The notes beneath the pieces are model-generated. The model did no database searches and had not been told where the DNA came from. It was given only the letters and a program-made list of their open reading frames with translations. Below, in pieces: positions 45,496 through 56,790 of a stretch of 64,000 nt of DNA. Origin of the DNA: Pelobates cultripes (taxonomy: Eukaryota; Chordata; Amphibia; Anura; Pelobatidae); NCBI GenBank assembly GCA_933207985.1, contig OW240916.1, positions 266,441,566 to 266,505,565 on the forward strand, written 5' to 3'. The position numbers were made by a program, and so were the translations under genes. Position 1 is the stretch's first letter, and every line of letters begins with the position of its first letter.

Positions 45496-46024
45496 CATAT
45501 TCTATATGTTCCTATTCATATACATATTAAGGTGTGGCTGTCTAATGGGTTAAACAGAACAGATGGCGTTTGCTATTCTGTACCATGAGGTCTCTGGAAT
45601 TTGCTGTATAAGAGATTTGGGGTGGTCTTTATATGGGGAATTTCCGTATATGGCCAGAGTCTAAACTAAACGTTATTATGTGATTTGGGCTATAAAGGGC
45701 AGAGGACAAAGGTCCACCCTCTCTTCCTTCTTCGATCCGGTTTGCTCTCCTCTCTGATGTCCCGAGTTGCTGATACAAAGACGACTCTCTGTAACGTCGT
45801 TAAGAAATACCATCTGTTAAGTATATTATTGTTTGCTGTTGAAGTAGAATAAATGCATATTTTTTATAAAGAACGTCAGATTGCGTATTAGTACTTTTCA
45901 TTAATATAGACATATATTAATGTGGTGAGCAAATTTGTCCCAAGAAGAAATATCTACATATATATATATATATATATATATAAAAGACTTGTTCAACTAA
46001 ATAAAAACAAAGCCAGTTATTACA
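45496..46024 (+). mobile_element. 5' LTR of endogenous retrovirus
   Basis: About 529 bp, matching 53321-53832 with roughly a dozen substitutions counted by eye and one 20-base gap (at about 45908-45927). Contains a TATA box TATAAAGG at 45691-45698 and a polyadenylation signal AATAAA at 45848-45853, then a TA microsatellite (45957-45981) shared by both LTRs. It ends CCAGTTATTACA. The first 12 bases upstream (TATAGAATATTG) are not in the 3' LTR. Confidence 0.9.
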
Positions 46025-46082
46025 TTGACGAGCCAGCTAGACTGTTTTTCTGGCATTCCACACTTCCATTAAAGGACCACTA

Positions 46083-46288
46083 TAGTGTCAGGAAAACATA
46101 CTCGTTTTCCTGGCACTATAGTGCCCTGAGGGTGCCCCCACCCTCAGGGTCCCACTCCCGCCCGGCTCTGGGGAGAGAAAACCTCCCTGAAACTGCTATG
46201 TTTATAAAAAAATGGGTTAATCCTAGAGGGACCAGGCACCCAGACCACTTCATTAAGCTGAAGTGGTCTGGGTGCCTAGAGTGGTCCT
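46083..46288. mobile_element. TTAA-flanked hairpin MITE in ERV leader
   Basis: TTAA at 46079-46082 and 46289-46292; ends AGGACCACTATAG and reversed AGGACCACTC. Left hairpin around CACTATAGTG-CAGGAAAACATACTC; right hairpin CACCCAGACCACTTCATTAAG. A short internally deleted copy. It separates the LTR from the gag leader. Confidence 0.9.
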
Positions 46289-46793
46289 TTAAGGGGGGAA
46301 TTGAGCAGAGGAAGTGAGTGAGAGGATGGATCGAATTACTCTTTGTGTTGAATAGAAGTGTGTGCAGCCAGAAACAGAGAAAAAGAACCGTGTTAAAAGC
46401 CGTGTTAAGAGCTGTGTGTGTTTATCAGAAAACAAAGATTTTTTAAATCACAAAGACTGTTCCAAGATTATATTCTACAACAGACAAAAGCACATGTTAT
46501 AAAGAAAGCAGCACAAGATACAACGTTAAGTCTAGAAGCAAGCATGTGGCAGAGATTGGCAAGCATCCAGAATCAAGCCCAGAACTGCGCAGCTGTACGA
46601 GTAAAAGGCAGACTAAAGACAGACGGTGTCGTGCATTAAAGATCAACTTGTCTGGTGAGTAATAATGGATTTTGTTACTGATATTGCAGAGAAAAGTAAA
46701 CTTGATTTTGTGTTTAATAGATGCTATACAGATAGTCAATTGTGGGCAAGTTTGTATGAGCAATGTAAATAAGCAAATTCAGCTATTGATTGA
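46289..46793 (+). other. ERV leader between MITE and gag
   Basis: Non-coding leader of the provirus. I could not match the bases just after the LTR (46025-46042) to a known tRNA primer-binding site. Confidence 0.5.
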
Positions 46794-46841
46794 TTGTTAT
46801 GTTTAAATAAAACAAAAAAGAAAATTAGAAATGTTTTAAAA

Positions 46842-47690
46842 ATGGTAGAAACCTTTGACACAATGATCCTTAGAACAGGAGTGGCTCCAACAAAATTGCA
46901 AGTACAAGCACAAGTAAAGGTGCAAGATTTAAAAAGTACACAGACAGACATTAAAGAGAAATCTGTATGTGTAACAGAAATGAAATGTACTAACTGTGAT
47001 AGACTACAGGCAAGTATTTGTGATTTGGGAGAACAGCTGGATCTCAAATCTGAATTAATTTGTAAGCTCAGAAATGAAGCTAAACAGTTGTGTGTAATTA
47101 CAAGGAGTGATCATAATTTGATACCAGAGCCAGTTGATGTCACAGAAACATCATCCCAGTCTGATTTGCAATGTAGAAAATTGTTAGATAAGGCTGCAAA
47201 ACTTAAGTTAAAAATTCAAGAGCAGCTGATGAAAGTTACCAAAGATATTCCCCCATATAATCCATCAATGGATGCCTTTGGTAATGCAGACGTATTTGAG
47301 TCTAATTTATCTAAACATAATTTGAATAACGAACAGAGGAACAGATTGTTTAAAATATGGCTGCCAACATACATTGCACGTAGACTGACCCCACCCACAA
47401 GTACCCCTAATAACGAAGATGGTGAAATAGTCCATGGGAATGAGCGAGATAGATTGACACAATTAATAAGATTAACAACAGGAAATGAGCATGTGGATAT
47501 GGAGATTTTAGAAAAATTAAAACCAAATATAAATGAAAATGTCTTCAGTTTCCTTTTAAAATTTGAGTGTTCATACAGATTGGTAATGAGTATTCCTGAT
47601 GATCAGACACCACAATCTATGGTAAATGCATTTGCAAAAAATTTAAATATCTTGATCCAATATCAATTGCATGCGCTCTCCAGTGTCAAA
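46842..47690 (+). pseudogene. ERV gag, matrix/capsid part
   Basis: A long frame starting at methionine 46842 (an upstream ATG at 46794 is in frame). The middle has two Cys-pairs and a probable coiled coil (QASICDLGEQLDLKSELI), and further on a segment with GNERDRLTQLI and LKPNINENVFSFLL that fits a capsid-type helical region. I could not assign it to a genus. A frame change at about 47670-47700 separates it from the nucleocapsid part. Gag proteins build the viral particle. Order LTR-gag-pol-env makes the call firm. Confidence 0.75.
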
Positions 47691-48181
47691 ATATTGAAGA
47701 AGCTGCGTCATTTCTAGATAGGGTTAGGAGAGAATCCAGACAACAAATGGTTAAAAAATCTGTCTGTGCAGTTAGGAAAGATAGGGGGGAGGAAAAATCC
47801 AGCTACAGGAAGCCCCCTCCTTCCTGGAGTCCTGCAACTGTTGGAACTCAGACAAAGAGGAGAGAAGCTCCAAGTTTTAATATGCCCCACTCACACTATG
47901 AAAGAAACTCGACACATAGTCTGGTCTGTTTCTATTGTAACAAGCCAGGTCATATAAAGAGAAACTGCAGGAATTATTTTTATGATTTACAATCAAGGGA
48001 CCATGGCAAATCAAATGGATTTAATCAAAATAACCCTAATATAGAAAACACCAGAGATTCGCCATATACTCCTCTGATAAGGCAAGTGAGAGAAATTGTA
48101 GCTTCCTCAAACACAGGAGACAGACAGGGTGTGATTTCTAACATGTCTAATCAGGCTGACCAAATTTTAAATTCACAATGA
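47691..48181 (+). pseudogene. ERV gag, nucleocapsid part
   Basis: Contains one zinc knuckle at 47927-47968, C-x2-C-x4-H-x4-C (CFYCNKPGHIKRNC), which binds genomic RNA in retroviruses. Basic and Ser/Asn-rich flanks. It ends at a TGA (48179-48181). The frame beyond that stop is open and continues directly into the protease, so one stop codon lies between gag and pol. Confidence 0.9.
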
Positions 48182-48640
48182 CAATCTAAAGGAATCAGGC
48201 CAAGTCCACTTGAATTTTTGGCTCCATTAAATTTAGATGGATGTGGTAGACCATACATTAAATGTTCTTTAAAAGGTTATGACACGGAATTTCTCATTGA
48301 TACAGGTGCACAGTTAAGTATAACTAGTTTACAACTACCTTTATCACCAAGTGCACCTATATGTACAAATGTAGGATTTGACAAAAGTGGAGGATCTATG
48401 GCAACATTAGTAAATAATGTTACTTTAGAAATACCTCAGTGTTTAAAAACAAAAATTGATATCTGGTACTGCAAAAATGTTGATAATATCATAGGCACAG
48501 ATGTTATGCAAAGAAGAGGTTGGATTGTTGATTTGGGAAACAAAGCTATTTGGAAAGATGTGAAGGGTAGGAAACCAGTGTTATTGGATTCTACTGAATA
48601 TGGGGAGTTAGGAATTGTTTGTCCAGTAGATGTAGTGTCT
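48182..48640 (+). pseudogene. ERV protease region of pol
   Basis: Same frame as the nucleocapsid, open from 48182. At about 48296-48312 stands LIDTGAQLS, the aspartic protease catalytic loop (D-T-G), and IIGTDVM at about 48488-48510 is the later I-I-G motif. Retroviral proteases act as dimers on the Gag-Pol polyprotein. The catalytic triad letters are intact. Confidence 0.9.
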
Positions 48641-49735
48641 ACAGAAATGCAATGGCCTAATACTAGGGATAACCTTGAACTTAAAGAGATTGTACAGAGT
48701 TATCCAGATTCATGGGCACAAAATAAAACTGAATGTGGAAGATTTAAAAATGTGCTGATTAACATTCAAGGTCCTGATCCACTCCCACAGAGGCAGTACA
48801 GATTACCCCCAGATTCAATTGATTCTATTGCAAGTGTCATTAATGATTTGGAACAGAAAGAAATAATTAGGAAAGCTAATAGTCCATGCAATCATAATCT
48901 GTGGCCAGTGTTGAAAAAAAGAAACAAATTCCTGGATATTAACAATTGATTTAAGAACATTAAATAAATACACACCACCTTCTGCATATGTGGTGGCAGA
49001 AACCCCTGATATGATGTTACGATTGACGTCAACGGCTAAAGTATACTCAGTACTAGATGTAAGTAATGGTTTTTTCTCTGTACCACTGAAGCATAGTTGT
49101 CAATATAAGTTTGCTTTTACATTTCAAAATCAGCAATATGTGTTTACGGTGTTACCCCAGGGTTTTCACAGTTCTCCAACATATTTTCATCAGGCATTGG
49201 CAAAAGTTTTGTCTAAGCTTTCTAGGCCAGAATGCTTGTTACAATATATTGATGATATGCTTTTGCAGACTGAAATTGGGGAAGAACACCTGATTCTGTT
49301 AAATGAATTATTTTTCCTTTTGCAGGATTCTGGTTTAAAACTGAACACATGCAAAGTAACACTGATGCAACCATTAGTAAAAAATACTTGGGTGTACACA
49401 TTGGTCCAGGACACAAGAAGCCAGTGCTGGAAAGAATCAAAACTATTTCTTCTCTTCCTGTACCGACTTCACACAAGGCCTTACGCCAGTTCCTAGGATT
49501 AATGAATTTTTCCAGAGAATTCATTGAAGGGTTCGCTGAAAAAGCCAAACCTTTATATGATCTCTTGAAAAATAGTGAATCTTCATTTGGACCATGGACA
49601 GATGAACATCAGAATGCATTTGAGGTACTTAAAAGAGACTTACAGGTTGCACCTGCTTTAGCGACAATATATCCAACTGCATCTTTTGCAATTCAAGTAC
49701 ATACTTCAGAGATGGCTGTCTCCGCGGTACTATTA
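48641..49735 (+). pseudogene. ERV reverse transcriptase and start of RNase H
   Basis: Motifs in order: QYRLPPDS (48795), LKKG-type end near 48915, VSNGFFSVPL (49070; family D-x-x-x-A-F-F-x-I-P-L), VLPQGF (49150), LLQYIDDMLL (49240, catalytic Y-I-D-D intact), FLGLMNF (49490), and a tether/RNase H start FGPWTDEHQNAF (49590) leading to FAIQVHTSEMAVSAVLL. The RNase H domain stops short here. Frames change near 48940 and 49370. The family copies the RNA genome into DNA. Integrase is absent from the window. Confidence 0.9.
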
Positions 49736-50640
49736 CAATTGCAACGCTTAAACGAGCGCCTTTCTCAAAACGAGCGCCTTTTTTGAGAAAGGCGCTTGTT
49801 TAAGCGCTGAAACGCGTTAGGCTTATGGCTAGGCTTATGGCTTTTTTATAACTCACTGCACTTTTATTTTTTCACTGTTTGGGGTGATTATTTAATTTAT
49901 GGGGAACAGAAGCTGGACTTAAGCAGTATTTAGAAGGGGAGTTGGTTTCCTGCTTAGTCAGAATCTATTAACCTCCTATACATAGGATTAGCAATGGATA
50001 GTTTCTAGTCACATATGGACACAAGTGTAATGTGTACTAGCACTTGATATTAGTTGCTTTAATTTGTATACTAGGAGATCTGCAAGGTCTGAGTCAGTAG
50101 GATTAGTGTGATCAGCTGCAAGCCTGTCTTATGTATTTATTTGAGCTACTAGCTGTAGAACTTTATGCTTAGAGGCTTTACATTATGGGTATTTGGAGAT
50201 ACTAATAGTCTCCAATATAATTTTTACAGCTTTTCATATTTAGCCTATAGGTGTCATGTATGCCATATAGCAATATTTTATTTTTACCCTTGGTATTGCC
50301 ACCTTATTTGGCTTCCCTCTCTAGCTTACTGAGCTTCTTTATTTCCTCTTTATGTATTTATTTTTGGGATAGTGATTTTTTATTATTATTATTTTTTGTT
50401 TTGTCCTTATTTATATAGATCAATAAATTATGTTTTTTATCAGTAATAAGCAACTCTGAAATATTCTATCAGTGTATCCAGGACTTTTTTGCCCTAGGAT
50501 CACTCTTTCTTTTGTAAGTTAATATTTAGGGTTATCCCCTGTTTGGATATTTTCAGGACACACTCCATAGTCCCAGCCTAAGGGAGGGATTACTTTCTAT
50601 TTTTTTTTTAGATAATTTGTAAGCAGACCTACAGACGAAA
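49736..50640 (+). mobile_element. Insertion replacing RNase H/integrase region; PLE-like
   Basis: It starts abruptly after the RNase H beginning. A hairpin (49745-49770 with 49781-49806; 26-base arms with one mismatch) opens it, followed by GCGCTGAAACGCGTTAGG. The rest is T-rich non-coding DNA with an ATCAATAAATTATG end near 50420-50435. The gene order shows that the end of pol is lost, not only interrupted, because no integrase follows. Right border by eye. No clear duplication. Confidence 0.5.
49783..49820 (+). ncRNA. Hammerhead-like motif in the ERV insertion
   Basis: Order TTGAGAAAG, stem GCGCTT-GTTT-AAGCGC (6 perfect pairs), then TGAAACGCGTTAGG. Matches the hammerhead layout with an intact GAAAC, but the CTGANGA core reads TTGAGAA, so it is probably inactive. 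Confidence 0.45.
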
Positions 50641-53057
50641 GTTGGCCGATGACAGACGATGTGTTCGCAAAGACAACCGCGTAGTCAGCATCCTGCTAAC
50701 ATTGATGACTACAGTTCTTGTAATAGTTATTTTTAAAATGAACAAAACGACTTTCAATCAGGAGTTATAGAATGACTTATTGGGAAATATTAGAAAAAAG
50801 AGAGACAATGAACAAGTATTAAAAGGTCATGTTTGTTTCGGGACAAAAGATGGCTATCTACAAGTATGCAATGTGCAAATTAATTTCACAGGAGATAGTG
50901 TTATTAATTTAAACATTACAATAGATCCTAATGATTTATTTTGTTGGACCAAAGGTTCATTTGTACAAGACAATGTAAAAACGGGATCATGGGAACTTAA
51001 CATATTACAAAATGCATATATCATGATTGTAGTTAATGGAGAGGAAATGGTAAATTGGTCAGGTGACATGTATGTGAACGTTGCACAAACTTCAGTAACA
51101 ACACGAGGACGAGGTGGTGAGGTACTTTATACAATTCAATATTGGCTTATACATTTAGAGCCAGAATTCCTCTTAAAAAACAATACTCCAGGTATACCTT
51201 GGATATGGGAAATACGAGCATCTAGGGAATCGTTGACAGTAAGAGTTAACATGATGTTTCTGGTAACTGATTATATTATGCAAGATATTATAATGAAGCC
51301 TAGTCTTGTAGATATCCAGGAAGGAAAGGAAAGACTTAGATTAACATGTAGTACACATATAAGTTACCCCCTGAGTCTGCAATGACATGGAAAAGGGAAG
51401 GAATGTTTTTGGGTAGTATGTCACATACAACGCCAAAGGTTATTCACAGAGGTGTACTAGGAAAGGTGGATTGGTCGGAAGTAATGTTTGTTTTCTATTT
51501 AGACAATCCTACCTACAGAAGAAATGTTAAGAAATCATCACGAGAGATGTGGTGATGTTAAGGTAAATGTATTCTCTCCCAGAATGGTAGAATGCAAAAG
51601 TAAGGTTTTTAAGTTATCAAGTCCCTTTCAATTGAATCATTTTCAATCAAAGCCTTTGTTATTAGATGAGAAATTTGCAACAATAGTTTGGCATTTTAAT
51701 GTTTCTCAGTGGAAAATCTCAAGTAAATTTCCACAATGTAAGGAACATTTATTAAATATGGGACGAGGCTTAGAAAATTGGTTTGGAGGAAGTAAAGTAT
51801 CAAACAGGAAAAAAAGAGATAAAGTAGAAGGAATTATGGTTGGATTTGGTACTATAGGAAGCATCACTAATTCTATGGATATTCAAACATTAAAGAATGA
51901 TCTGTAGGGTTAATAGGGTGGAAATCATTGCATATTAAAAGAGGCTTAAATTAAATATTGAAAAATATGGTTATGAACACAGCCTCTGTTATTGCACCCT
52001 CTGTTCAACATTTACAGGAAGCTACTTTGGCATTAATGAAAAATGCAGATTCATCCAAGGTAGCCAAAGCTTGTTTGGAGATACAAGTTGAATATTCTAC
52101 AGATTTTAAGGTGATGGCACAATCATTACAAGGTGGTGTTACTCCTATAGAACTCAAACATAGTTTACCTGAGGAGTTTGTGTTCGCTAAAAATCATACA
52201 GATTTCTGGGTTAACAAATGGTTGGGATGTAACAATGATATATGTATAAGTTCTTCTTTAATACCAATTTCTGGTATTGAAAAAACACTATTTTCAATGT
52301 CGGTATTAGGAATTCCTATTAGTAACACACAATTATTATTTTATAAATTACAATATCCTGATTTTGTATCTTATAATAACATTACTGAACTTGAGCAGGT
52401 AGATCTTTCTAGTTGTCTACATTTTGCATCCAAAATAATATGTTTAAATAACCAAGTTGAAACCAAGTTGAAACCATTTATCATTCATGTTTTCATAACC
52501 AAAGTTCATGTTCCGGTAAAATTAAAACAGTTAAAAATCTTCATGAAATTGTAACTCCCATAGAAAAAGACAAAGTATGTGTACAGGTTATGTCAAATAA
52601 TGAGGTAGTAAGAGCTACATTTTCAGAATGTACACATTCAGAAACATTACTGAAAGGATTGTATTGTATCAATGGGGGTCCACTAATAATACATATACAA
52701 GGAACTCAAGTTAATATATCGAAGAGTCCTATGCAAGCGATAGATATCATGCCTATTCAACAAATGAGTTTCCATGGAACAAGTGGGCAGATGAGATTAG
52801 GAAAGACAAGATATTATTATATTCGTTACAAAAACAGTTAAAAGAAACAGAAATTAAATTTGAACATGAACAGGGTAAATTAAAGGAGATAGAACATGAA
52901 TGGTCAATTGATTCTAATTCCTCTTGGTGGAATGACATAATTAAAAGTACAAACACACTTGCTAAATCATCTGTAGGATCAGCAATTTTAAATATTTTAT
53001 TTCATCCATTTATTATTGTTATATGTGTATCTATAATATTTATTTTTTACAAGTAGT
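50640..53057 (+). pseudogene. ERV env (surface and transmembrane), broken
   Basis: A hydrophobic stretch near the start (about 50689-50740) could be a signal/leader peptide with a membrane span, followed closely by RKKR (50792-50803). Several N-linked glycosylation sites (for example NFT, NIT) follow in the SU-like part. A second RKKR lies at 51806-51817, followed by a GFGTIGSI-like hydrophobic fusion-peptide stretch. A long C-terminal hydrophobic segment (52985-53055) is the membrane anchor, ending with a short tail. At least four frame breaks (near 51385, 51907, 52554, 52841) make it non-functional. In intact viruses the protein mediates entry. The retroviral genus is unclear. Confidence 0.85.
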
Positions 53058-53320
53058 AATGCGATGTAGAATTAGAAAACTGAATATACTCGTAAATGAA
53101 AAGGTTAAACAGAAGGAGAATACACTAAAGGAAACTGTAAACAGGATAATACACAATACTTCCAAGGAATACTCAGATACTGGGTAGCTATGAACACATC
53201 TCTCCTTATACCCAATGACTGTGATATGAAATGTGATACGAATGATGTATGAATGGACAGGTAAATAACATTTTGTTATGGTTTATAAATAAACCATAAA
53301 CAGAGGGAAACAGAGGGAAA
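53058..53320 (+). other. ERV env-to-LTR spacer with polypurine tract
   Basis: Non-coding A-rich sequence, ending in a duplicated AACAGAGGGAAACAGAGGGAAA immediately before the 3' LTR, which is a plausible polypurine tract. Confidence 0.6.
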
Positions 53321-53760
53321 CATATTCTATATGTTCCTATTCATATACATATTAAGGTGTGGCTGTCTAATGGGTTAAACAGAACAGATGGCGTTTGCTA
53401 TTCTGTACCATGAGGTCTCTGGAATTTGCTGTATAAGAGATTTGGGGTGGTCTTTATATAGGGAATTTCCTTATATGGCCAGAGTCTAAACTAAACGTTA
53501 TGACGTAATATGAGCTATAAAGGGCAGAGGACAAAGGTCCACCCTCTCTTCCTTCTATGATCCGTTTTGCTCTCCTCTCTGATGTCCTGAGTTGCTGATA
53601 CAAAGACGACTCTCTGTAACGTCGTTAAGAAATACCATCTGTTAAGTATATTATTGTTTGCTGTTGAAGTAGAATAAATGCATATTTTTTTATAAAGAAC
53701 GTCAGATTGCGTATTAGTACTTTTCATTAATATAGCAAATTTGGCCCAAGAAGAAATATC

Positions 53761-53797
<37 letters not shown>

Positions 53798-53832
53798 CTT
53801 ATTCAACTAAATAAAAACAGCCAGTTATTACA
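53321..53832 (+). mobile_element. 3' LTR of endogenous retrovirus
   Basis: 512 bp, matching the 5' LTR. Has TATAA at 53516-53520 and AATAAA at about 53672-53677. Ends CCAGTTATTACA and is followed by GGTAT (53833-53837). GGTAT also occurs at 45479-45483, 12 bases before the start of the 5' LTR as defined by similarity. Confidence 0.9.
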
Positions 53833-54176
53833 GGTATATTCTGTGCTATATAAAACAGACAATTGCATTCTGTCTTAGATATTCGGACCATTGCGAACAA
53901 ACTGTACAGACGGTTTTTCCCATATCAAGATGACAGGGGATACTGAGACCTTCATGGAGTAAACGGGCACTGCCTTGCTCAGGTGACAAGACTAGGGAAG
54001 GCCCACTACCCGGTCCCCAGGTACATCGTTCGCATGGAGAGACGGAACTCCGGTTGACTTTAGTTCCCGGGTCATTACAATCTTTGGATAAGATGACAGA
54101 ACTGCCCCTACTCCTCTGAGCACATATCTGGAGAACACGGTTCGGAGATGGAGGGCCCTCCGTCTATACTCTATAC
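53833..54176 (+). other. DIRS-like interior, between ERV and hAT
   Basis: Continues the DIRS-like body. A translation of about 54080-54170 contains STYLENTVRRWRALR, which could be part of a DNA-binding or recombinase region, but this is weak. Confidence 0.35.
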
Positions 54177-54434
54177 CAGTGGTAGTCAACCTTTTTCTAC
54201 CTACCGCCCACTAATGCATCTTTCTTGATGGAAAAATGTCCTTACCACCCACCAGGTTTCGCGCAAGTGCAGAATATTTTTTAGAAAGGAGGGTGTTTGA
54301 AAAAAATAAATGTACGTACATTTATCTTTTTATTTCTACTTTATGCATGTTTATAATGTTTTTAACTTTATAAAGTTTAATTAGAAATGAGATCCTTGAG
54401 GCTGATGCTGCGAGACTAAATATTTGATATCTGG

Positions 54435-54720
54435 TTAGATTTTCGTAAGGAACAAACGAAGGTCTCCACTTTCGGTGATATTCAGACGGTTGCTCTGTTT
54501 GCTCATAATATGATTAACAGCACTAAAGCCTGATTCTACAAGATATGTGGTAGGGAAAGGTATCTTTAAATTGAACATCATTTTCCACATATTTGGATAT
54601 AACGCAGGCATTTTTTTTATTTTGCCAGAGTTTTTGGTATCCACCACTGCCAAAATTACAAAAGTAATTACTACTTTTACTCTTACGTCTTGATCTGCAC
54701 TCCACACAGTGCTTTTTTCC
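54435..54720 (-). pseudogene. hAT transposase C-terminal domain
   Basis: The minus strand gives YPNMWKMMFNLKIPFPTTYL, then VESGFSAVNHIMSKQSNRLN and LRLFLTKI, the dimerisation region of hAT transposases (family P-T-S/T-x-x-x-E-R/S-x-F-S ... R-N-R-L). The upstream frame has no recognised domain. The frame starts at about 54797, but the true protein would begin much further upstream, so this is a remnant. Confidence 0.9.
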
Positions 54721-54896
54721 CTCCTCTTTTCCCTTTTATTACTAACACCAAAACAATGCTGTATTAGGTGCCAATTTTTATTAAATGTCACCATCAAAAG
54801 AAATTCCTTTTCCAGTCTGCTTCTTTACCTTCCTTATAGTATATCACTATATCAAGGATCTCTTTTTCTTATTTTTTTTATTTTCTCCTTCCCTTA

Positions 54897-55080
54897 CTTA
54901 TTATTATTATTATTGCCATTTATATAGCACCAACAGATTCCGTAGCGCTTTACAATATTATGAGAGGGGATTTAACTATAAATAGGACAATTACAAATAA
55001 ACTTACAGGAACAATAGGTTGAAGAGGACCCTGCTCAATCGAGCTTACATTCTATACTTATTTTTTTCTTTTATTTTATA
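54897..55080. repeat. Frog dispersed repeat with TTA run
   Basis: Starts with a (TTA)n run, then GCCATTTATATAGCACCAAC and AGATTCCGTAGCGCTTTAC, and ends GAGCTTACATTCTAT. This is a very frequent amphibian repeat type; it lies inside the hAT. Confidence 0.75.
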
Positions 55081-55666
55081 AGATAACAAAACTTAATTTA
55101 TGAGCCAGACTAAACACTGCTTACTCTTCTCCTTTATTTTATCCCCTTTTCTCTATTTTTCTTCCTTTTTTTGTTATTTTTTTTTATCTTTTCCTTTTTA
55201 TCTCCTTTCTTTTACCTTCCTGAGGTACAATAGTAAGGCTGAGCTAGTTAGCCCACTTATTATTATTAGCCAACAATTCACTTTCTCCTGCCTATAACTT
55301 TTCTTTTGCAACTGCTCTGCTCCATTTATGCCTGTCCCTGCTATCAGTTTCCACTCCTCCCCTTCCTCTTCCCACATGTTTGCGTGCACTCGCTCCCACC
55401 CGACCCCTTCTCGCACAAAAGGAGGTTGATTGATGTGTGCGCTCGCGCCCGCCTGCACCTCCCGCCCACTCGCTCAAAAGGAGGTTTTAACTTCTGAAAA
55501 TCCTACCGCACGCATTCTTGTGCACATTGGTTTCTTCATGTGTGCGCTCGCTCGCGCTCGCACCCGCTCACTCAAAAGGAGGTTTTAACCTCCAAAGTCC
55601 CTACCGCCCACCTGGAATCCCGAAACGCCCACTAGTGGGCGGTAGGGACCATGTTGACGACCCATG

Positions 55667-56690
55667 CTCTATATCCTCACGGGAGCCGTTTGGGTTCTCG
55701 CTAGCCCACTTTTTCAACTACCATCAAGGAGACCTACGGGACTTTATGGAGGAACTGGGTGTGCCCCGACTCCTACATAGACGTCAAAGTCGGGTCGCAA
55801 CCTACCACTGGAGTACTGCTTGGGGTGTAGCAGACTCAGATAGGGCTGTCAACACTCTCAAACGGGACATCACATGATTCGGATGGTTGAAGTTAGACCC
55901 TTGTTTTACATTGACTTTGGTTATCAAACTCACATTCCTGGATCCCTTGACCTAGGGTCCACTCTGGGAGATACGTGCCTCGACAGTCAGGGGTACCAGG
56001 ATCTAGGTGTCTCACTATGTTATACCCTATCTTGTAGGTGGTGTGTAGACCAGGAACCCCTTCACGAATCTTGACAGGTCGGGCATGGATCAGGATCATA
56101 CTACGGGCAAGCGGATTATTTCACTCTCACTACAGCACGTGAGAACTCTTCGTTGTTATACAGGTCCCAATCAACATTGGATCCGTACATCTTATCACTC
56201 TTAGAGAATGACCTATCTGGATGGAAATCTCAACTCCGGTTTACATTTCCCATCCCTCTGAATATTTCCGGGATTCACTATCCCCAGAATAGTCGACCAC
56301 TGAGATTGGAGATCTACCTGCAAGGCCACATCACCAGGTGACCCTGGCATGATTAGAGGAACCACCTTACACATCAAGAGTTGAGACATGGTGGCAGTTT
56401 CGTTTCAAGACCCTAAGTCCGTAAATGACCTTCGACATTTTACAACTACAGGAAAATGGCTAATGGGTCAGCTTGGCAGCTCATGCACCGGCTGCTAGGA
56501 AACAGGCCGCAACTCCACGTACAATGGAGCTAGCAACGGATGGTGTTTTTTCCATATTTGGGATGCTTCGTCAGCTGGCATCCTCATCGACCCGTCTACT
56601 GGCACTTCTCGCAGTTGGAAAGTCCATTTAGGATTGCTCGGAAATCTCCTGGAATAAGTACCAGTGAAACAAACAGCGTTGGATTTGTTA
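55667..56690 (+). other. DIRS-like interior, right part
   Basis: Continuation of the DIRS-like body after the hAT. Open frames are short with many stops; FGFSLAHFFNYHQGDLRDF at about 55690-55745 is the best segment but no family was recognised. Confidence 0.35.
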
Positions 56691-56701
56691 AAACAGCAAA
56701 T

Positions 56702-56790
56702 ATGAAGCCTCCTGTCATGTTATACAATTGTAGATTATGCTATCTTTAGTGTACCTATAATCTTAATTTTATTAATGACAGGAGGTGAGT
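56702..56790. repeat. Internal complementary region of the DIRS-like element
   Basis: The left half matches the complement of the left terminal repeat (GCCTCCTGTCATGTTATA, compare 42112-42133). The right half matches the complement of the right terminal extension (57330-57411). DIRS elements use such a region as template to form a circle. Confidence 0.7.

Larger units (their letters stand above)
54177..55666 (-). mobile_element. hAT element with decayed transposase, 8-bp target duplication
   Basis: CTCTATAC (54169-54176) and CTCTATAT (55667-55674) flank it. Left CAGTGGTAGTCAACC, right reversed CATGGGTCGTCAACATG, with CTACCGCCCACTA in both ends. The minus strand carries the C-terminal hAT domain (54435-54700). 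The N-terminal two thirds of the transposase is missing. A dispersed repeat (54897-55080) sits inside, and the 5' side has a duplicated GCTCAAAAGGAGGTTTTAAC block (55470-55590). Confidence 0.9.
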
